DNA of 64,000 nucleotides from Chelydra serpentina (GCA_037349315.1 JBAIAC010000027.1:19692001-19756000), one strand, 5' to 3'. Counted from the stretch's first letter, positions 1 to 11,450 are shown. A program made the numbers and translations. The notes: generated by a model from the letters alone, not told the origin.

Positions 1-2057
1 GGCAGATGCCAAATTTTCAAGGGGAAGCCTGCTCCAAGGAGACCCCACTCGCCGGGGACGGACGCCCTCCCTCCTCGGAGTGGGGGATCAGAGACGCAGG
101 GCGCGGGTGTCTTCAAGGGTGACCTCTGGGCGTCACCGCTCCCTCCGTGAGGCTGGCAGGCTGACAGGAGATGAGCTTTGGTGGGTCTCAGCCCAGTTCC
201 TCGTGAGCGGGTGCATGGACAGCTAGGCAGAGAGACAGGGTTCTCCTGGGAGAAACGTGAGCTGCGGGGTGGGAGGTGAGACAGGGAACCCCATGCCGGG
301 ATGATGATTTGAAAAGCCCAACCCAGATCCCTGGCACATGCAGGGCCCCTCTCCCCCATAAAACCCCACCATGCAAATGCTCCAAGCTCTCAGCATGGAG
401 AGAGGTTGTTTCCTTGAAGAAGCCCCTCCGTGGCGGCCAGCCAGATGTGCCGGCAGCTGGATCTCAGTGGCCTGACCGTGCAAAGCACAACCAGTGGACG
501 GGTAGCTAGTGCAACGCCGGCAGGTCTGGGGCAGGGGACTCCCCAGCTGATGCCAAGGGGCGAGCGCAGGGGTTCTTTACTGACCCCTGTGATCTTTGCA
601 CAGGACAGGCCCGCAGGCAGATGGGCCACTGCATTCCCCAGGGCCCGGGGGCAGGTCTCCTCGCCCCCTGCTCCTCTGGGGACCCTAAGTGCTGGTGCGT
701 CTGGTGAGGGGGGCAGCCCTGGGCCTGGTGAACCTGGGTACCCCCTGCCCGTGCCTCTGTGGGGATCACAGGGCCTCCTCAGTCGTGCGAAAAGGCCCCA
801 TTGTGTCCATGGAGTGTCGAACTGACGCTGCTGACAAGCCGGGGACGTGGAACCGGAAACAACAAGGGGCCGGGCTATTGTGCCCACTGCTCCCTTCTTG
901 GGCCCCCAAAGAAAGCGACGTGGAGGAGCAAGGAACAGGGAGAAGAACAGACAGAGGCTACTGGAGAGAGCTGCCATGATGGCTGGCAGCCCCCCCACGC
1001 CCTGGGACCCCGGGCCCTCTTTGCCCTTATCCTGAGGCCTGGCCCGGACGACTCAGACGACAGCAGCCCCCCGACCAGCTCCAGCTGAATCCCAACCGTC
1101 CCCTGGGATGAACCGGGATCGGGCTGTAACAGCCCAGCTTAACTCCCTTCTTCCCTTTTCCCCCATCGATAACTATCACCAACTTCGATACCATCTACCA
1201 GATGATCCGACATGGGGCTTTTCCCTTCTACCTCTCTCCCGCTGCAGGGGAAGGGACCAAGGGACGCGGTTACAAAGAAAAGCCTGACAACGCTTCCCAG
1301 TGCCGAGGCTTTCGCCGGTTTCCCCTCTTCGCTGGATCTTTCGGACCAGGTGCCGAGGCCGTTTCGTGGGGCGTTTGCCACGGGTCAGAGCAGGCCGAGC
1401 TGTCGGGACGCCACACCCCAGACCTGGTGTAACGCAGCGTCTGGGTTACGGTGACGTCCGTGGCCCATTTAGTGCGTCTAAATGAATGCAACACCCCTCC
1501 AGAGGCCTTGGAGGGGGGAACGGGTCTTTCTTCAAAGCCAAAACCTTTGGGGGCTGCCGCAGGGCAAGACGGGACCGCGCTTCCCCTCCCCCCTGCAACG
1601 AGCCACAAATGCTGCCCCCCGCCCCTGCAATACAGAATGGGCCTAACCGGCCAGGCCGGGCAGCGCCAAGGGCCGTGTCGCAGCGGGAGGATACAGACCG
1701 CCACGGTCACACTGCTCAGGGTGCGCAGCACAGAGCACCCCGGCGAGTGAGTCATGGCGTCTGAGGTCGGAAGGGGCCGCCAGATCTCTTGCAAGCCCGC
1801 GCGGAGCCCCGCTGCAGCCCCCTGGAGACTGCTGCAGGCAGAGGCTGCAGGGGAGGGAGGCGCACCGATGCCGCGGCAGGGAGCCGATTTGGGGAGACGT
1901 GTCCAGAGGAGCCCAGCAGCCGACCGCGCCCCACACTGCCAAGGAAGGCGAAGAACCCGTCCTCGCCAATCCGAGCGGGGGGAAAGTCCCTCCCGCCGCC
2001 GTGGCTCGGCCAGACCCCGACCCCGAGGAAGAGACGGGGCCCCGGCGCGGCGCTTAC
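1..2057 (-). other. TMEM132E intron 3 (partial)
   Basis: Sequence downstream of the exon 3 donor on the transcribed strand. It is GC-rich, and CpG-rich from about 1740 to 2057 around the splice site. I see no further exon, known repeat or RNA gene; open frames are short and overlap on both strands without recognisable protein motifs. Confidence 0.6.
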
Positions 2058-2198
2058 CTGGGCAGCGCGCCGTCTGCCTTGGCCACGTCGACGGTGGCGG
2101 TGGAGTGCTTCCCGCCCGTCAGCAGCTCGGAGTTCACCAGCCACTGGAGGTTCCTGGATTTGGTGTTGACGAGGTTGACGCCCTTCTTGGCCTTCACC
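2058..2198 (-). CDS. TMEM132E: TMEM132E exon 3
   Basis: Next exon of TMEM132E, continuing the extracellular region. It is 141 nt: one base completing the Arg codon split from exon 2, 46 codons, and two bases at the 3' end. The product reads VKAKKGVNLVNTKSRNLQ, then a segment with SELLTGGKHSTATVDV, which matches the TMEM132 family block after the FTLR motif at the end of exon 2. The acceptor is a CT-rich tract ending CTGCGCAG (AG at 2200-2199); the donor is CCCAG|GTAAGC (GT at 2057-2056). Both fit consensus. The frame joins exon 2 without a stop. Later exons (remaining extracellular domains, membrane helix, cytoplasmic tail) lie left of the window. Confidence 0.93.
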
Positions 2199-2364
2199 CT
2201 GCGCAGCCGGAGAGGAGAGCAAGGCTCACGTCCGCACGGCCGCCTGCCCGCGGCCACACACAACACCGGGGGAAGGGCCGTCGGGTCCCAGAGGCGCGGC
2301 GGACAAAGTTGCGGCTGCCGGCCAGGATTCAGCTGGGGGCGGCTAGTAGCCATTAGGGTTAGAG

Positions 2365-2950
2365 CAGGGGTCTCTAACACGCGGCCCGTGGGCTGCATGC
2401 GGCCCGTGGAGTGCTTCCCTGCGGCCCGCCGGGCTCCCTGCGCCCCCCCTCCCCTGAGTTACTTTCTGAAGTTCCTCCACCAGAACAGCTGTCTGGCGGC
2501 TTCGCGGTTTCTGGGAGGGAGGGGGGAGGAGCGGGAAGTGTGCACACAGGGGAGGGGGGGGGAGAAGAGGTGGGCCACCAGTCTCCCCCCGCCCCCCTCC
2601 CAGTTACGTCCTATGGCCGCCAACTCCCCTCACCCCCGCCCCCAGTTACGTTCTGTGGCCGCTAAGATCCCCGTTCCCTCCGCGCTGCGCCAAGGTTCTA
2701 TTTTTACCCCCAGGCAGTTCCCGCCACCAGAACAGCTGTCTGGCGGCTTCACGGTTTTCGGGAGGGAGGGGGGAGGAGCGGGGAGCCACGTGCTCAGGGG
2801 AGGAGGCGGAGAAGGGGCGGGGCCTAATGGAAGGGGTGGAGTGGGGGCGGGGCCGGCGGCAGCGAGGGGGCGGGGTCAGTGACGCGACCCTCGGGCCAAT
2901 GCACTAGTCCTCATGCGGCCCTCGTGGTAATTTGTATTTGAGACCCCCTG
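2365..2950. mobile_element. Non-autonomous hAT-type DNA transposon with 8-bp TSD
   Basis: Begins CAGGGGTCTCTAA and ends TTGAGACCCCCTG, imperfect terminal inverted repeats of the hAT 'CAGGGGT...' type. It is flanked by a perfect 8-bp target duplication GGTTAGAG (2357-2364 and 2951-2958), the size hAT transposases produce. The interior has GCGGCCCG motifs near both ends and two copies of a GC-rich block containing CCAGAACAGCTGTCTGGCGG (about 2480 and 2729), so it holds an internal duplication. It has no transposase coding and depended on an autonomous relative. Confidence 0.85.
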
Positions 2951-3070
2951 GGTTAGAGGTAGGGCACTGGACTGGAACTCAGGAAAGAGGTGTTCCCTGC
3001 CTCAGTTTCCTCCCACCCCTGCAGACGGGGGTGATACTGCGTTTCTGGGTTAATGGGAGAGAGAGGTGTG
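2951..3070 (+). repeat. Old tRNA/MIR-like SINE fragment interrupted by hAT
   Basis: GGTTAGAGGTAGGGCACTGGACTGGAACTCAGGA followed by CCTCAGTTTCC resembles the widespread reptile MIR/CORE-type SINE (tRNA head, then 'CCTCAGTTTCCCCATCTG' body). The hAT element at 2365-2950 inserted in the tRNA-like head, using GGTTAGAG as target. Confidence 0.55.
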
Positions 3071-3165
3071 ATTCGGGGGCTAGGAAAGCCAGGCCAAATC
3101 CGGCCCAGCCTGGGAGTGACGGAAGGTGGCTAACACTGTATTACTCAGCTTTGCAAGGGCTTATT

Positions 3166-3295
3166 TCCAGGTCAGAAGAGACCCGATGATCAGCTAGTCT
3201 GTCCCGTTGCATCACCCCGGCCAGAGAACCTCACCCCGTGATTCCTGCATCTAGTCCACTTCTTGTAGTCGAGCTAAAGAACGTCTGCGCTGGCC
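3166..3295 (-). mobile_element. CR1 LINE 3' fragment
   Basis: AGGTCAGAAGAGACC, GATGATCAGCTAGTCTG and ATTCCTGCATCTAGTCCA are decayed forms of the CR1 3' terminal region read in antisense. No coding capacity remains. Confidence 0.55.
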
Positions 3296-3894
3296 CGGCT
3301 TTGTGCGTGCATGTGGTGCCCGGTACGGCTACTCCAGGATAAATCGTACCCTAAGTGATGTGACCAAGGGCACACGGGGATCTGTGGCAGAACAGGGGTC
3401 TCTCAGCTGTGGGACACTCCTTACAAGAGGGCTGTGCTGCACCCACCCCTTTGTTACTGTAGGGCTGCCCAGGCAGACGAGGCTGCGTGCACCGAGGTTT
3501 ATTTCCGCTGCGGCCTTGCCATGCACCCCGGGAGCTGAGCGAATCGACAAAGCGCTCACAACATCCTCACACCGCTGTACCCCGAGACCCCCCCAGAGCT
3601 CAGCCCAGCGTCCAGGCCATGCTCCTGCAACGCCATCTCCTCCAGGCCACCCTCCAAACCAGCACCAGAGCCAGCGAGGGAGCTGGGCTGGGTCCCAGGA
3701 AATCTGCCCTGCTGTTGGCTCCATGGGACTTTGGCTAAGCCCCGTAGGGCCAGATTTCCAAATATCCAGCAGCCAGTAAGAGCAACGGAGTCTGCTCCCC
3801 TGGGCTGTGGGTGCTGAGTCTGGTAAACCTGGCCTTTGGGCCCAGCGTGAAAAGCACCATTCTGAGCTGAGTGCTGAGCCAAGGGGCATGATCC

Positions 3895-4400
3895 CATAGA
3901 CTCATAGACTTTAAGGCCAGAACGGACTATCATGATCATCTAGTCTGACCTCCTGCACAATGCAGGCCACAGAATCTCACCCACCCACTCCTGCAACAAT
4001 CCTCTCACCTATGTCTCAGCTATTGATGTCCTCAAATCATGGTTTAAAGACTTCAAGATGCAGAGAATCCTCCAGCAAGTGACCCGTGCCCCACGCTGCA
4101 GAGGAAGGCGAAAAACCTCCCGGGCCTCTGCCAATCTACTCTGGAGGAAAATTCCTTCCCGACCCCAAATATGGCGCTCAACTGAACCCTGAGCATGTGG
4201 GCAAGACTCACCAGCCAGACACCCAGGAAAAAGTTCTCGGTAGTAACTTCTAACATCCCATCACCAGCCATTGGGCCTATTTACCGCTGATGGTCAAAGG
4301 TCAATTTATTGCCAAGATCATGTTATCCCATCAAACCATCCCCTCCATAAATGTATCTAGCTTAATCTTGAAGCCAGATAGGTCTTTTGCCTATCCCAAT
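3895..4400 (-). mobile_element. CR1 LINE 3' region (turtle subfamily)
   Basis: Starts CATAGACTCATAGACTTTAA, then ATGATCATCTAGTCTGACCT and ACAGAATCTCACCCACCC, characteristic of a turtle CR1 subfamily in antisense. The same family recurs at 43914. The copy extends into 'TTAATCTTGAAGCCAGATAG' and is noncoding here. Confidence 0.8.
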
Positions 4401-5044
4401 GGATTGTCTCCCCTCCCCGCACTGCGTCCTGGTAGATGTAGTGCAGCCGGCTGGCCTAGCCTCCAGAGGAAACCAGACCCCTGACGCAGCATGGCAGCGT
4501 CCCCCAATCGAAATATTCTGTGTTTGGATCTTGCACCGGAAACACAAGATTGGGCCTGAAAAAGTCCCATTTTCCCACCTGCTCTAATGACACAGCGACA
4601 GACCCTGCTCTGATCTCCTCGGATGCCCCTTCTGAGTGGTCCGGCCAGCTCCCCTGCATTGGGCCTTGTCCATAACAAGACGTTACGACACTTCTCCACC
4701 TGCGCCCCCCCGAAGGCCTAAAGAATCACCTCCGGGGATTAAACACCCCACCCAGTGCCGCACACGCCCTTCCCCGCCCGCCCCCTGGAGACAGATTTCC
4801 AAACGCGCCCAGCCAACTAACTCCCAGTGAAACCAATGGGAGTTAGGCACCTCACCCGCCGTTCCAAGCCCGGGAGAGATGGCTGCACCCGCTGCTGAAA
4901 TGCGGCCCGCTCTGGGGTGGGCCCCGGCAGCCGTCTCCCAGCGCGCAGCGACACAGCAGCTCAGGGCAAGCACCGTGCCCCGGCGCTCGGCCCGTGGCCG
5001 CAGGGGAGCGGTGCGCGCGCTCGTCCCCAGCCCCGCGGACGTAC

Positions 5045-5951
5045 CTGAGCGTGAAGTGCTCCACGGTGGAGTTGGCCATCAGGTAGAGGAAGATGCTGAG
5101 GACTTCGCCCGGCTTGAGGGGCTTGTCCGGCAGGCGGATGAAGACGTTGCCGTCCAGCCGGTGCTCCTGCATCAGCCGGGCGGGCGGGGGCTGGAAGAGG
5201 CTGATGCTACCGATGCGCAGCAAGGGGTGCTGGGTGGGGCCCTCGGTCCGGGCCGTGCCGCCCCCCCGGCGCGGGGCCGTCTCTCCGGGGCACTCCCCGG
5301 CCCCGTCGGGCGCGTGCAGCGTGTAGTACAACTCGGCCTGCTGGCTCTCGCCGCTCAGGTCCAGGGCCTCCGGCGCCTTCCTCCGGCCCAGGGGTGCGGC
5401 CGAGGGGCCGAACCAGGCGTGAGGCAGCTCGGCCTGTACCAGGCAGGTGGCCAGGCTGCCCCGCAGGCGGCAGGAGCTCTTGATCTCGCGGGCCTCGCGG
5501 AAGGCGTGCAGCCGGACGCAGGGCAGCCGGTCGGTCACGTCGAAGTCGTCCCAGTCCCGGCCGGCCACGTAGAAAAGCACCTGGACGACGGGCTGGCTGG
5601 CCAGCACCCGCGGCTGGATGATGAAGGCTCGCACCTTCCAGTTGACGGTGAGGCGGTCGGGGATCTCCAGGGTGCTGGAGGGCTGGAGCTGCTCCTTGGG
5701 CAGGACCAGCCCGGTGCTGAAGGGCCCCAGCGAGACGTTGAGGACGGGCAGCTCCTTGGTCTGGAAGACGACGAAGGGCTCGGAGCGCTGCAGGGGGGTG
5801 CTGGCGTTCGCCCCCGGCCCCGCCCCCGTCTCCTTCAGGAAGAAGGCCAGGCGGGTGTTGGAGAGGCGGTAGCTCACAGGCAGGGTCACGGCCGCCGCGG
5901 GGGGCCAGGGCTCCGGGGGCTCCAAGCTGGGCGCCGGCACCTTGCCCTGGG
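5045..5951 (-). CDS. TMEM132E: TMEM132E exon 2 (N-terminal extracellular region)
   Basis: Encodes the N-terminal extracellular part of transmembrane protein 132E, a single-pass type I membrane protein of the TMEM132 family (adhesion-like domains; TMEM132E is linked to hair-cell function and human deafness DFNB99). Seen here: 301 complete codons with family hallmarks LPVSYRLSNTRLAFFLKE, LQRSEPFVVFQTKELPVLNV, WKVRAFIIQPRV, QVLFYVAGRDWDDFDVTDRL and LKPGEVLSIFLYL. N-glycosylation sequons are NAS, NVS and NST; conserved cysteines lie in CVRLHAFREAREIKSSCRLRG and the following ATCLV. The acceptor is a pyrimidine tract plus CAG at 5954-5952, and the donor is CTCAG|GTACG at 5044/5043. I chose 5951 as first exon base because it leaves 2 + 903 + 2 nt and joins exon 3 in frame; an alternative acceptor 5 nt further in (first base 5946) is possible. 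The open frame beyond 5045 is intron read-through. The exon lacks signal peptide and membrane segment, encoded elsewhere. Confidence 0.95.
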
Positions 5952-6124
5952 CTGGAAACGGGACAGAGAACAGGGCGGGTTAGGGACGGGTCTGAGTGCG
6001 GAGCGCATTGCCACCCCCTCAGCAGCCAATGGGCCCCGCTGCCCCCTCACCCGCCCCTGCTGCCAGCCTGTACCACTGCCCTGCACCCGCCACACACCAA
6101 CACGCCGTCAGCAGCACTGTGACC

Positions 6125-6260
6125 GCGCCTTTCATCCACCAATCACAAAGCGCTTTACAAAGGAGGGCCGTATCATTATCCCCATTGTACAGATGGGCAA
6201 ACCGAGGCACAGACGGACACCAGCTCAGGAGCCGGCCTGCCGTCTCTGCTGGATTCCGTG
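6125..6260 (-). repeat. MIR-like SINE fragment
   Basis: AAAGCGCTTTACAAAGGAGG, ATCATTATCCCCATTGTACAGATGGGCAAACCGAGGCAC is the antisense body of the reptile MIR/CORE-type SINE. Decayed and noncoding. Confidence 0.6.
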
Positions 6261-6950
6261 CCGGGTTTATACCCCCCCTGCAGTCCACGTGGCGAAGGGA
6301 GCGCTGCCATTGGGCACCTACAGCACTAGCGCCCAAAACTGCAGCCAGGGCACAGAGGCCAAGCTCTGAAGGACCCAGGGAATGGGATCCCCTCAGGGTG
6401 GTACCTGTACGGTCCCCAGGAGTCCCAGCTCCAGGAGTAGTGCTGAAAGTCTGTGCAACCCCCTGCGGACCGGGGACCCTCCGCGGTTTGTCAGTGCCTA
6501 TAAGACACTGGCCATCGGTTTTATCACGCCAGCTCCCCTGGCAAACGGCCCGGTCCGTCAGAGCACTGGCAGCCTGGGGCCGTTTGCTGCGGGGACGGGA
6601 GCGTGTGTTCCCATTATTTTTATTGGGAGATGAAGAAACTCCCACACTGATTCCCCAACGCCGCTCTTCGCCGCCGGAGCTCTGCGCCCCGGGTCTCGCC
6701 GCCGGCTCTGGGAAGAAACACACCGGCCCCAGCGGGGACACACCGACGGGGAGATACGCCCTGGCAAAACTGCATTAGGAAAAACACCAGGAGAGACGGG
6801 GGCCCGTTCGGGGAGATGCCGATCTCCGCCAGGGTTGGTTCAGAGCCCTCGGATTTGGCCAAAGAAACCCCCCCACCCAGCCCCCGGAGACACGGACTGA
6901 AAATGCAGCGCGGAATTGGGACAGGGTGGGGGATCAGATTGGTCATCAAG

Positions 6951-7430
6951 ACCACACAACTCAGGTTGCTAGGCGTTACCGTAATACTCCTAATAAATAA
7001 CATACAGCGCCCAGCACAACTCAGGCTGCTAGGCATTACCGTAATACTCCTAATAAATAACATACAGCACCCAGCACAACTCAGGCTGCTAGGCATTACC
7101 GTAATACTCCTAATAAATAACATACAGCACCCAGCACAACTCAGGCTGCTAGGCATTACCGTAATACTCCTAATAAATAACATACAGCGCCCAGCACAAC
7201 TCAGGCTGCTAGGCATTACCGTAATACTCCTAATAAATAACATACAGCACCCAGCACAAGGGGGCCCTGGTCCGCGACTCAGGCTGTTAGGCATTACCAT
7301 AATACACCTAATAAAATAACGTACATCTCCCAGCACAAGGGGCCCTGGTCTATGACTTGGCTGCTAGGTGTTACCGTAATACACCTAATAGATAACGTAC
7401 AACACCCAGCACAATGGAGTTGTGGTCCAT
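6951..7430. repeat. 60-bp minisatellite
   Basis: Five near-identical units repeat every 60 bp exactly from about 6955 to 7260 (core CAGGCTGCTAGGCATTACCG, then AATACTCCTAATAAATAACATACAG). Three longer, more divergent units (77-80 bp, with GGGGCCCTGGTC inserted) follow to about 7430. Because 60 is divisible by three, a 20-residue peptide repeat appears in open frames on both strands; no splice or start context supports coding. Confidence 0.95.
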
Positions 7431-10355
7431 GGCTGGGGCTGCTAAGTGCTGCTGCAAGCCAGAGAACAAGGCGGCCCTGTCAATTCTGTGGAAAGCTAGA
7501 TCTAAATTCTGCAGCAGGCCCCTGGATCCTACCGCCTCAGGCAGACTGGGGATTCTGGGGAAGCTTTGCTAAAATTAGGAGTTTTTGATGAAGCAACTAT
7601 GTAAATAAGCAACACGCTCAGCCCAGCAGCCCCTGGGAGTGTTCCTTTGATCTGCGAGGCGATATGCTTTGCACTGATCTTCCCTTTCCCACTGTAATAG
7701 GTCAGGGGGTGGCGCTGGCAGCTCCGAGCCGCAGCGTGGGAGTTGTCAGAAGGCAGCTGGGGGGTTGGGCAGCTGGGGAGGGGGCAGTGTGGGGGTTGGG
7801 CACCAGAGGAGATGGGCTGAGGCCGTTTGGATTTGTGGGAGAAGAGCAGGAACTGCCAAACTGGGCAGCAGTGCGACAGAGAACAATGTGGCCCTTTCAC
7901 TGGACATCGGTAGGTTTCAGGGGTAACGCCCCATCGGGATGAGAGGAGCGGTTCGAACTGCAGCCGAGCGGAGAAAGGCGGTGCTGTTTAGCAGGAGGAT
8001 TTTGATGTTGCAAAATCCGGTTTCCTTCCGATTTGGAACGAAATGGAAAAATGTCAAAATTCTCCGCAAAAGGGAATGGAGTAGAAGACGCTGGGAGCTG
8101 GGGCTGCTGAGAAGCCAGCACTCCCAGGGCTTCCAGGGTCCCCAGCATCCTGCCTGCTGACCATGGAAGCCTTGGCTGGGCTGGGGGTGTAGAAGCCCTG
8201 GGAATCCCAGGAACCTTGGAGCTAGGGAACTGGTGCTCCCCGACTCTCTGTCAGCCCACCAGGCAGGCCGCTGAAGCCAGGTGAGCGAGCTGGCAGGGAA
8301 ATCCAGCAGGTCTCTGACAAACGTGTAACGAAGTCGAACCACGAACGGCTTCCCCAGCGAATCGGTGTCCGCGAATTTCTGACCCACGTGCCGAGCAGCT
8401 GGGGCAGGCTGCCTGCAGACTCTGGCAGCCGTCGCTGCACCAGGACATGCTTTCAGGCTTGCCCAGCCGCGACGGGGAGGCGCAGAAGCCCAGGTCTGTC
8501 GGGGAGTCTAAATCCAGGTAGCGCCACTGAAATCAGCTAGGATGTTGGGGAGGGGGGCTGCTTCACACTGGCGGAGGTGCGGACCTGTTGTGGTTTTTCA
8601 AGTGAAAGCTCACCCTGAGGCGCTAATTCCCCAGCCTGGGAATGGAGGGGGGGGTCCAGCGGGCTTGGCTCCACTGGGGGGAGGAGAGGGCTGCTATTCC
8701 CTTAGTGACGGGGAGATTGGAGTCTCCACCAGGCAGTCCGGCCCCAGCGCCCTGGGGTGAGCTCACTGTGCCAGCGTCCGGGAACAGAGCTCGAGGGTCC
8801 CGCCTCCGAGCAGTGCCCTGGAGAGAGCATCCGCCCCAATGCCAGGCAAGGAGTTCTGCTCATGGGAGTCACCGTTCAGGGCACCTGCATCTCCCCTCAG
8901 GGATCCAGCAGGGCCCTTATCCTTCCAGCTGCCCCGTTAGACCACAACCCCATTGTGCCAGGTGCTGTACATCTCTCAGACAGAGACCCACGGCGCCCTC
9001 CCTTCTCCCCCACGGTATTTCCAGACTTCCCAGCTCCCTGCCTCTTTCAACCTCTTCGCTGCTTTCCTCCAGGGCGTTGGCTCTGAGACCAGGCTGGAGG
9101 CTCTCTGAGAACCTGGTCCCCCTTTTCCGAACCCAGCAAGTTGCCCAGATGCGATTCTGACCGGTCCCCAGCGCCGAGCTGCCTCTGTCCACACAGCTCA
9201 ACCGGCCCTTCTTGCTTCCGCCGGCCAAAACGCATTTCCCTGTCTCTCTTTGCTGTCCCCAGCCCCCAGAGGCTATGGAGACGTTACCCTGGGCTTTTCC
9301 CTCCTAGGTAACTCGCTTTCATGGCGGCCGGCCCCTCCGCAATCCACGCCCACCAATGCTGCCACCACGCCAGCCGCAGCTCCGGGCAACCGCGCCCGCG
9401 TCACCCCTTCTGTGGTCCAGCAAGAGCAGCCGCGCTCACCCCACTGGTCCCCTTCGCCGACACCGCTCGGGGGCGGAGACCCGCGTCTCTCTCCCTCCCT
9501 CCAGGCCGGAGAGCTCTCGGCCACCGAGGTGTTATCCCCAGCCTGCTTGCTTTCTCCTCCGAGCCGGCTCACCGGGACTGGCCACAGGCACAAGCTACCA
9601 CAGCCCTTTCTCAGCAAGCCTGGCTATTCCTTCGGGAGAAACGCTAGCGAGACGCCATTCAAGCCCAGCAGAGAACTCCCCCGCACGCTGGCCCGAGGTG
9701 GGCTCTGGCAGGAGCATCCTTCCACACTCCGCCCACGGGGTTTCCTTGTGCTTTCAACTTCATCAAGCCTTCAGCTCAGACCAGGCCCCCAGGCTTGTGG
9801 GGGTCTCTCCCGTCCTGCCAACCCTTCGCTAAGGATCAGAACCCTCCGTGGCCCAGGGCTTCTCCTCTGCGTTTGCTGGATCAGGGAGAAGTCCCCGAGC
9901 CTCTTATAAAACCAGGCGATTTCCCTAAAACTCCCGTCATCTGCTGCTCCCCGGAGCATCCAGGGTGAACCCCTCTATGGGCACCTCGGGTGGGGTGGGT
10001 GGGTACAAAGGGCCGTTAACAGAGGAAGTCCATTAGCATCTCCCTCCATACGCTGCCACCCTCACCCACACCACTGCACTCATAACCCCACGGACTCCAG
10101 AGGGATAAACCCAACTTCAGCAACGTTCCCCTTCATTCCACCAGGTGTGTCCCGGATGGTGCAGGACACTGTCCGTCTGTTGCGATGGACGCCAAGGGTC
10201 CCTCACTGCTGGGCCGTGTGTGAAGAGCTCCGGGTGAGTGGGCAGAACTGGAAGAGCAGGGAGGCTGCGGGTCAGGACCGAGGGGCATTGGCAGAGCAGG
10301 GGGGGTCTTATCTTGCAGTGTCACAGAGTGACCTAAATCCATATGGAGCCGGGAA
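7431..10355. other. Intronic sequence without recognised features
   Basis: No exon, intact mobile element or RNA gene seen. A short stretch near 8940-8975 (CCCCATTGTGCCAGGTGCTGTACA) matches a motif recurring at 17297 and is probably an old interspersed repeat fragment. The rest looks single-copy. Confidence 0.5.
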
Positions 10356-11450
10356 GTGCCACGGTGCCGAGCTAACCAACCCCCCGTGGTGCCACGGTGC
10401 CGAGCTAACAAACCCCCGCCGCGGTGCCAAGCTAACGAACCCCCTGCGGTGCCACGGCGCCGAGCTAACAAACCCCCGCCGCGGTGCCACGGTGCTGAGC
10501 TAACCAACCCCCCGTGGTGCCACGGTGCCGAGCTAACAAACCCCTCCCGTGGTGCCACGGTGCCGAGCTAACAAACCCCCCCCCATGGTGCCACGGTGCC
10601 GAGCTAACAAACCCCCCCCATGGTGCCACGGTGCCGAGCTAACAAACCCCCCCCATGGTGCCACGGCGCCGAGCTAACAACCCCCGCCCCGCGGTGCCAC
10701 GGCGCCGAGCTAACAAACCCCCCCGCAGTGCCACGGTGCCGAGCTAACAAACCCACCGTGCGGTGCCACGGTGCCGAGCTAACAAACCCCCGCCGCGGTG
10801 CCACGGTGCCGAGCTAACCAACCCCCCGCGGTGCCACGGCGCCGAGCTAACAAAACCCCCCCGCGGTGCCACAGCACCGAGCTAACAAACCCCCCGTGCG
10901 GTGCCACGGTGCCGAGCTAACAAACCCCCGCCGCGGTGCCACGGTGCCGAGCTAACCAACCCCCCGCGGTGCCACGGCGCCGAGCTAACAAAACCCCCCC
11001 GCGGTGCCACAGCACCGAGCTAACAAACCCCCGCCGTGGTGCCACGGTGCTGAGCTAACCAACCCCTCGCGGTGCCACGGTGCCGAGCTAACAAACACCC
11101 CCCCCGCGGTGCCACGGCGCCGAGCTAACAACCCCCCCCCCGCGGTGCCACGGTGCAGAGCTAACAACCCCCCCCGTGGTGCCACGGTGCCGAGCTAACA
11201 AAACCCCCCCGCGGTGCCACAGCCCCGAGCTAACAAACCCCCCCCCCCGTGGTGCCACGGCGCCGAGCTAACAAACCTCCCCGCGGTGCCACGGCGCCAA
11301 GCTAACAAATCCCCGTCGCGGTGCCATGGTGCCGAGCTAACAAACCCACCGCGGTGCCACGGCGCCGAACTAACAAACCCCCCGTGGTGCCACGGCGCCG
11401 AGCTAACGAACCCCCAGTGCCCTGCAGTGCCACGGCACTGAGCTAATGCA
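10356..11450. repeat. 33-36-bp minisatellite, about 32 copies
   Basis: The unit is GGTGCCACGGTGCCGAGCTAAC followed by A/C-AA and a C-tract of variable length. I count about 32 occurrences of the GAGCTAAC core. Spacing varies from 27 to 36 bp, mainly through C-tract length and a few partial units. ORFs in all frames through it are artefacts of the repeat. The final units degrade into TGCCCTGCAGTGCC. Confidence 0.95.

Larger units (their letters stand above)
2199..5044 (-). other. TMEM132E intron 2
   Basis: Bounded by the exon 2 donor (5044) and exon 3 acceptor (2199). It contains a hAT-type element, the SINE it interrupted, and two CR1 fragments (listed separately). The stretches 3296-3894 and 4401-5044 show no recognisable repeat or coding signal. 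Confidence 0.85.

Noticed and set aside
390..998. 202-codon minus-strand ORF near the left edge
   Set aside because: Overlaps several equally long frames on both strands in GC-rich sequence; no domain or splice evidence.
4852..5044. C-terminal extension of the TMEM132E exon 2 reading frame
   Set aside because: Lies beyond a consensus donor; family homology stops exactly at the splice site and resumes in exon 3.
4879..6369. 496-codon plus-strand ORF
   Set aside because: Shadow of TMEM132E exon 2 on the opposite strand; composition follows the minus-strand codons and homology is only on minus.
5996..6778. 260-codon plus and 240-codon minus ORFs right of exon 2
   Set aside because: Cross a MIR-like SINE fragment and have no recognisable motifs; GC-rich chance frames.
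6951..7319. Long ORFs on both strands through the 60-bp array (20-residue repeats)
   Set aside because: Period divisible by three keeps frames open; no start context, splice signals or domain, and both strands are equally open.
10356..11450. CRISPR array or other repeat-spacer structure
   Set aside because: Units are contiguous with no unique spacers, and the genome is vertebrate.
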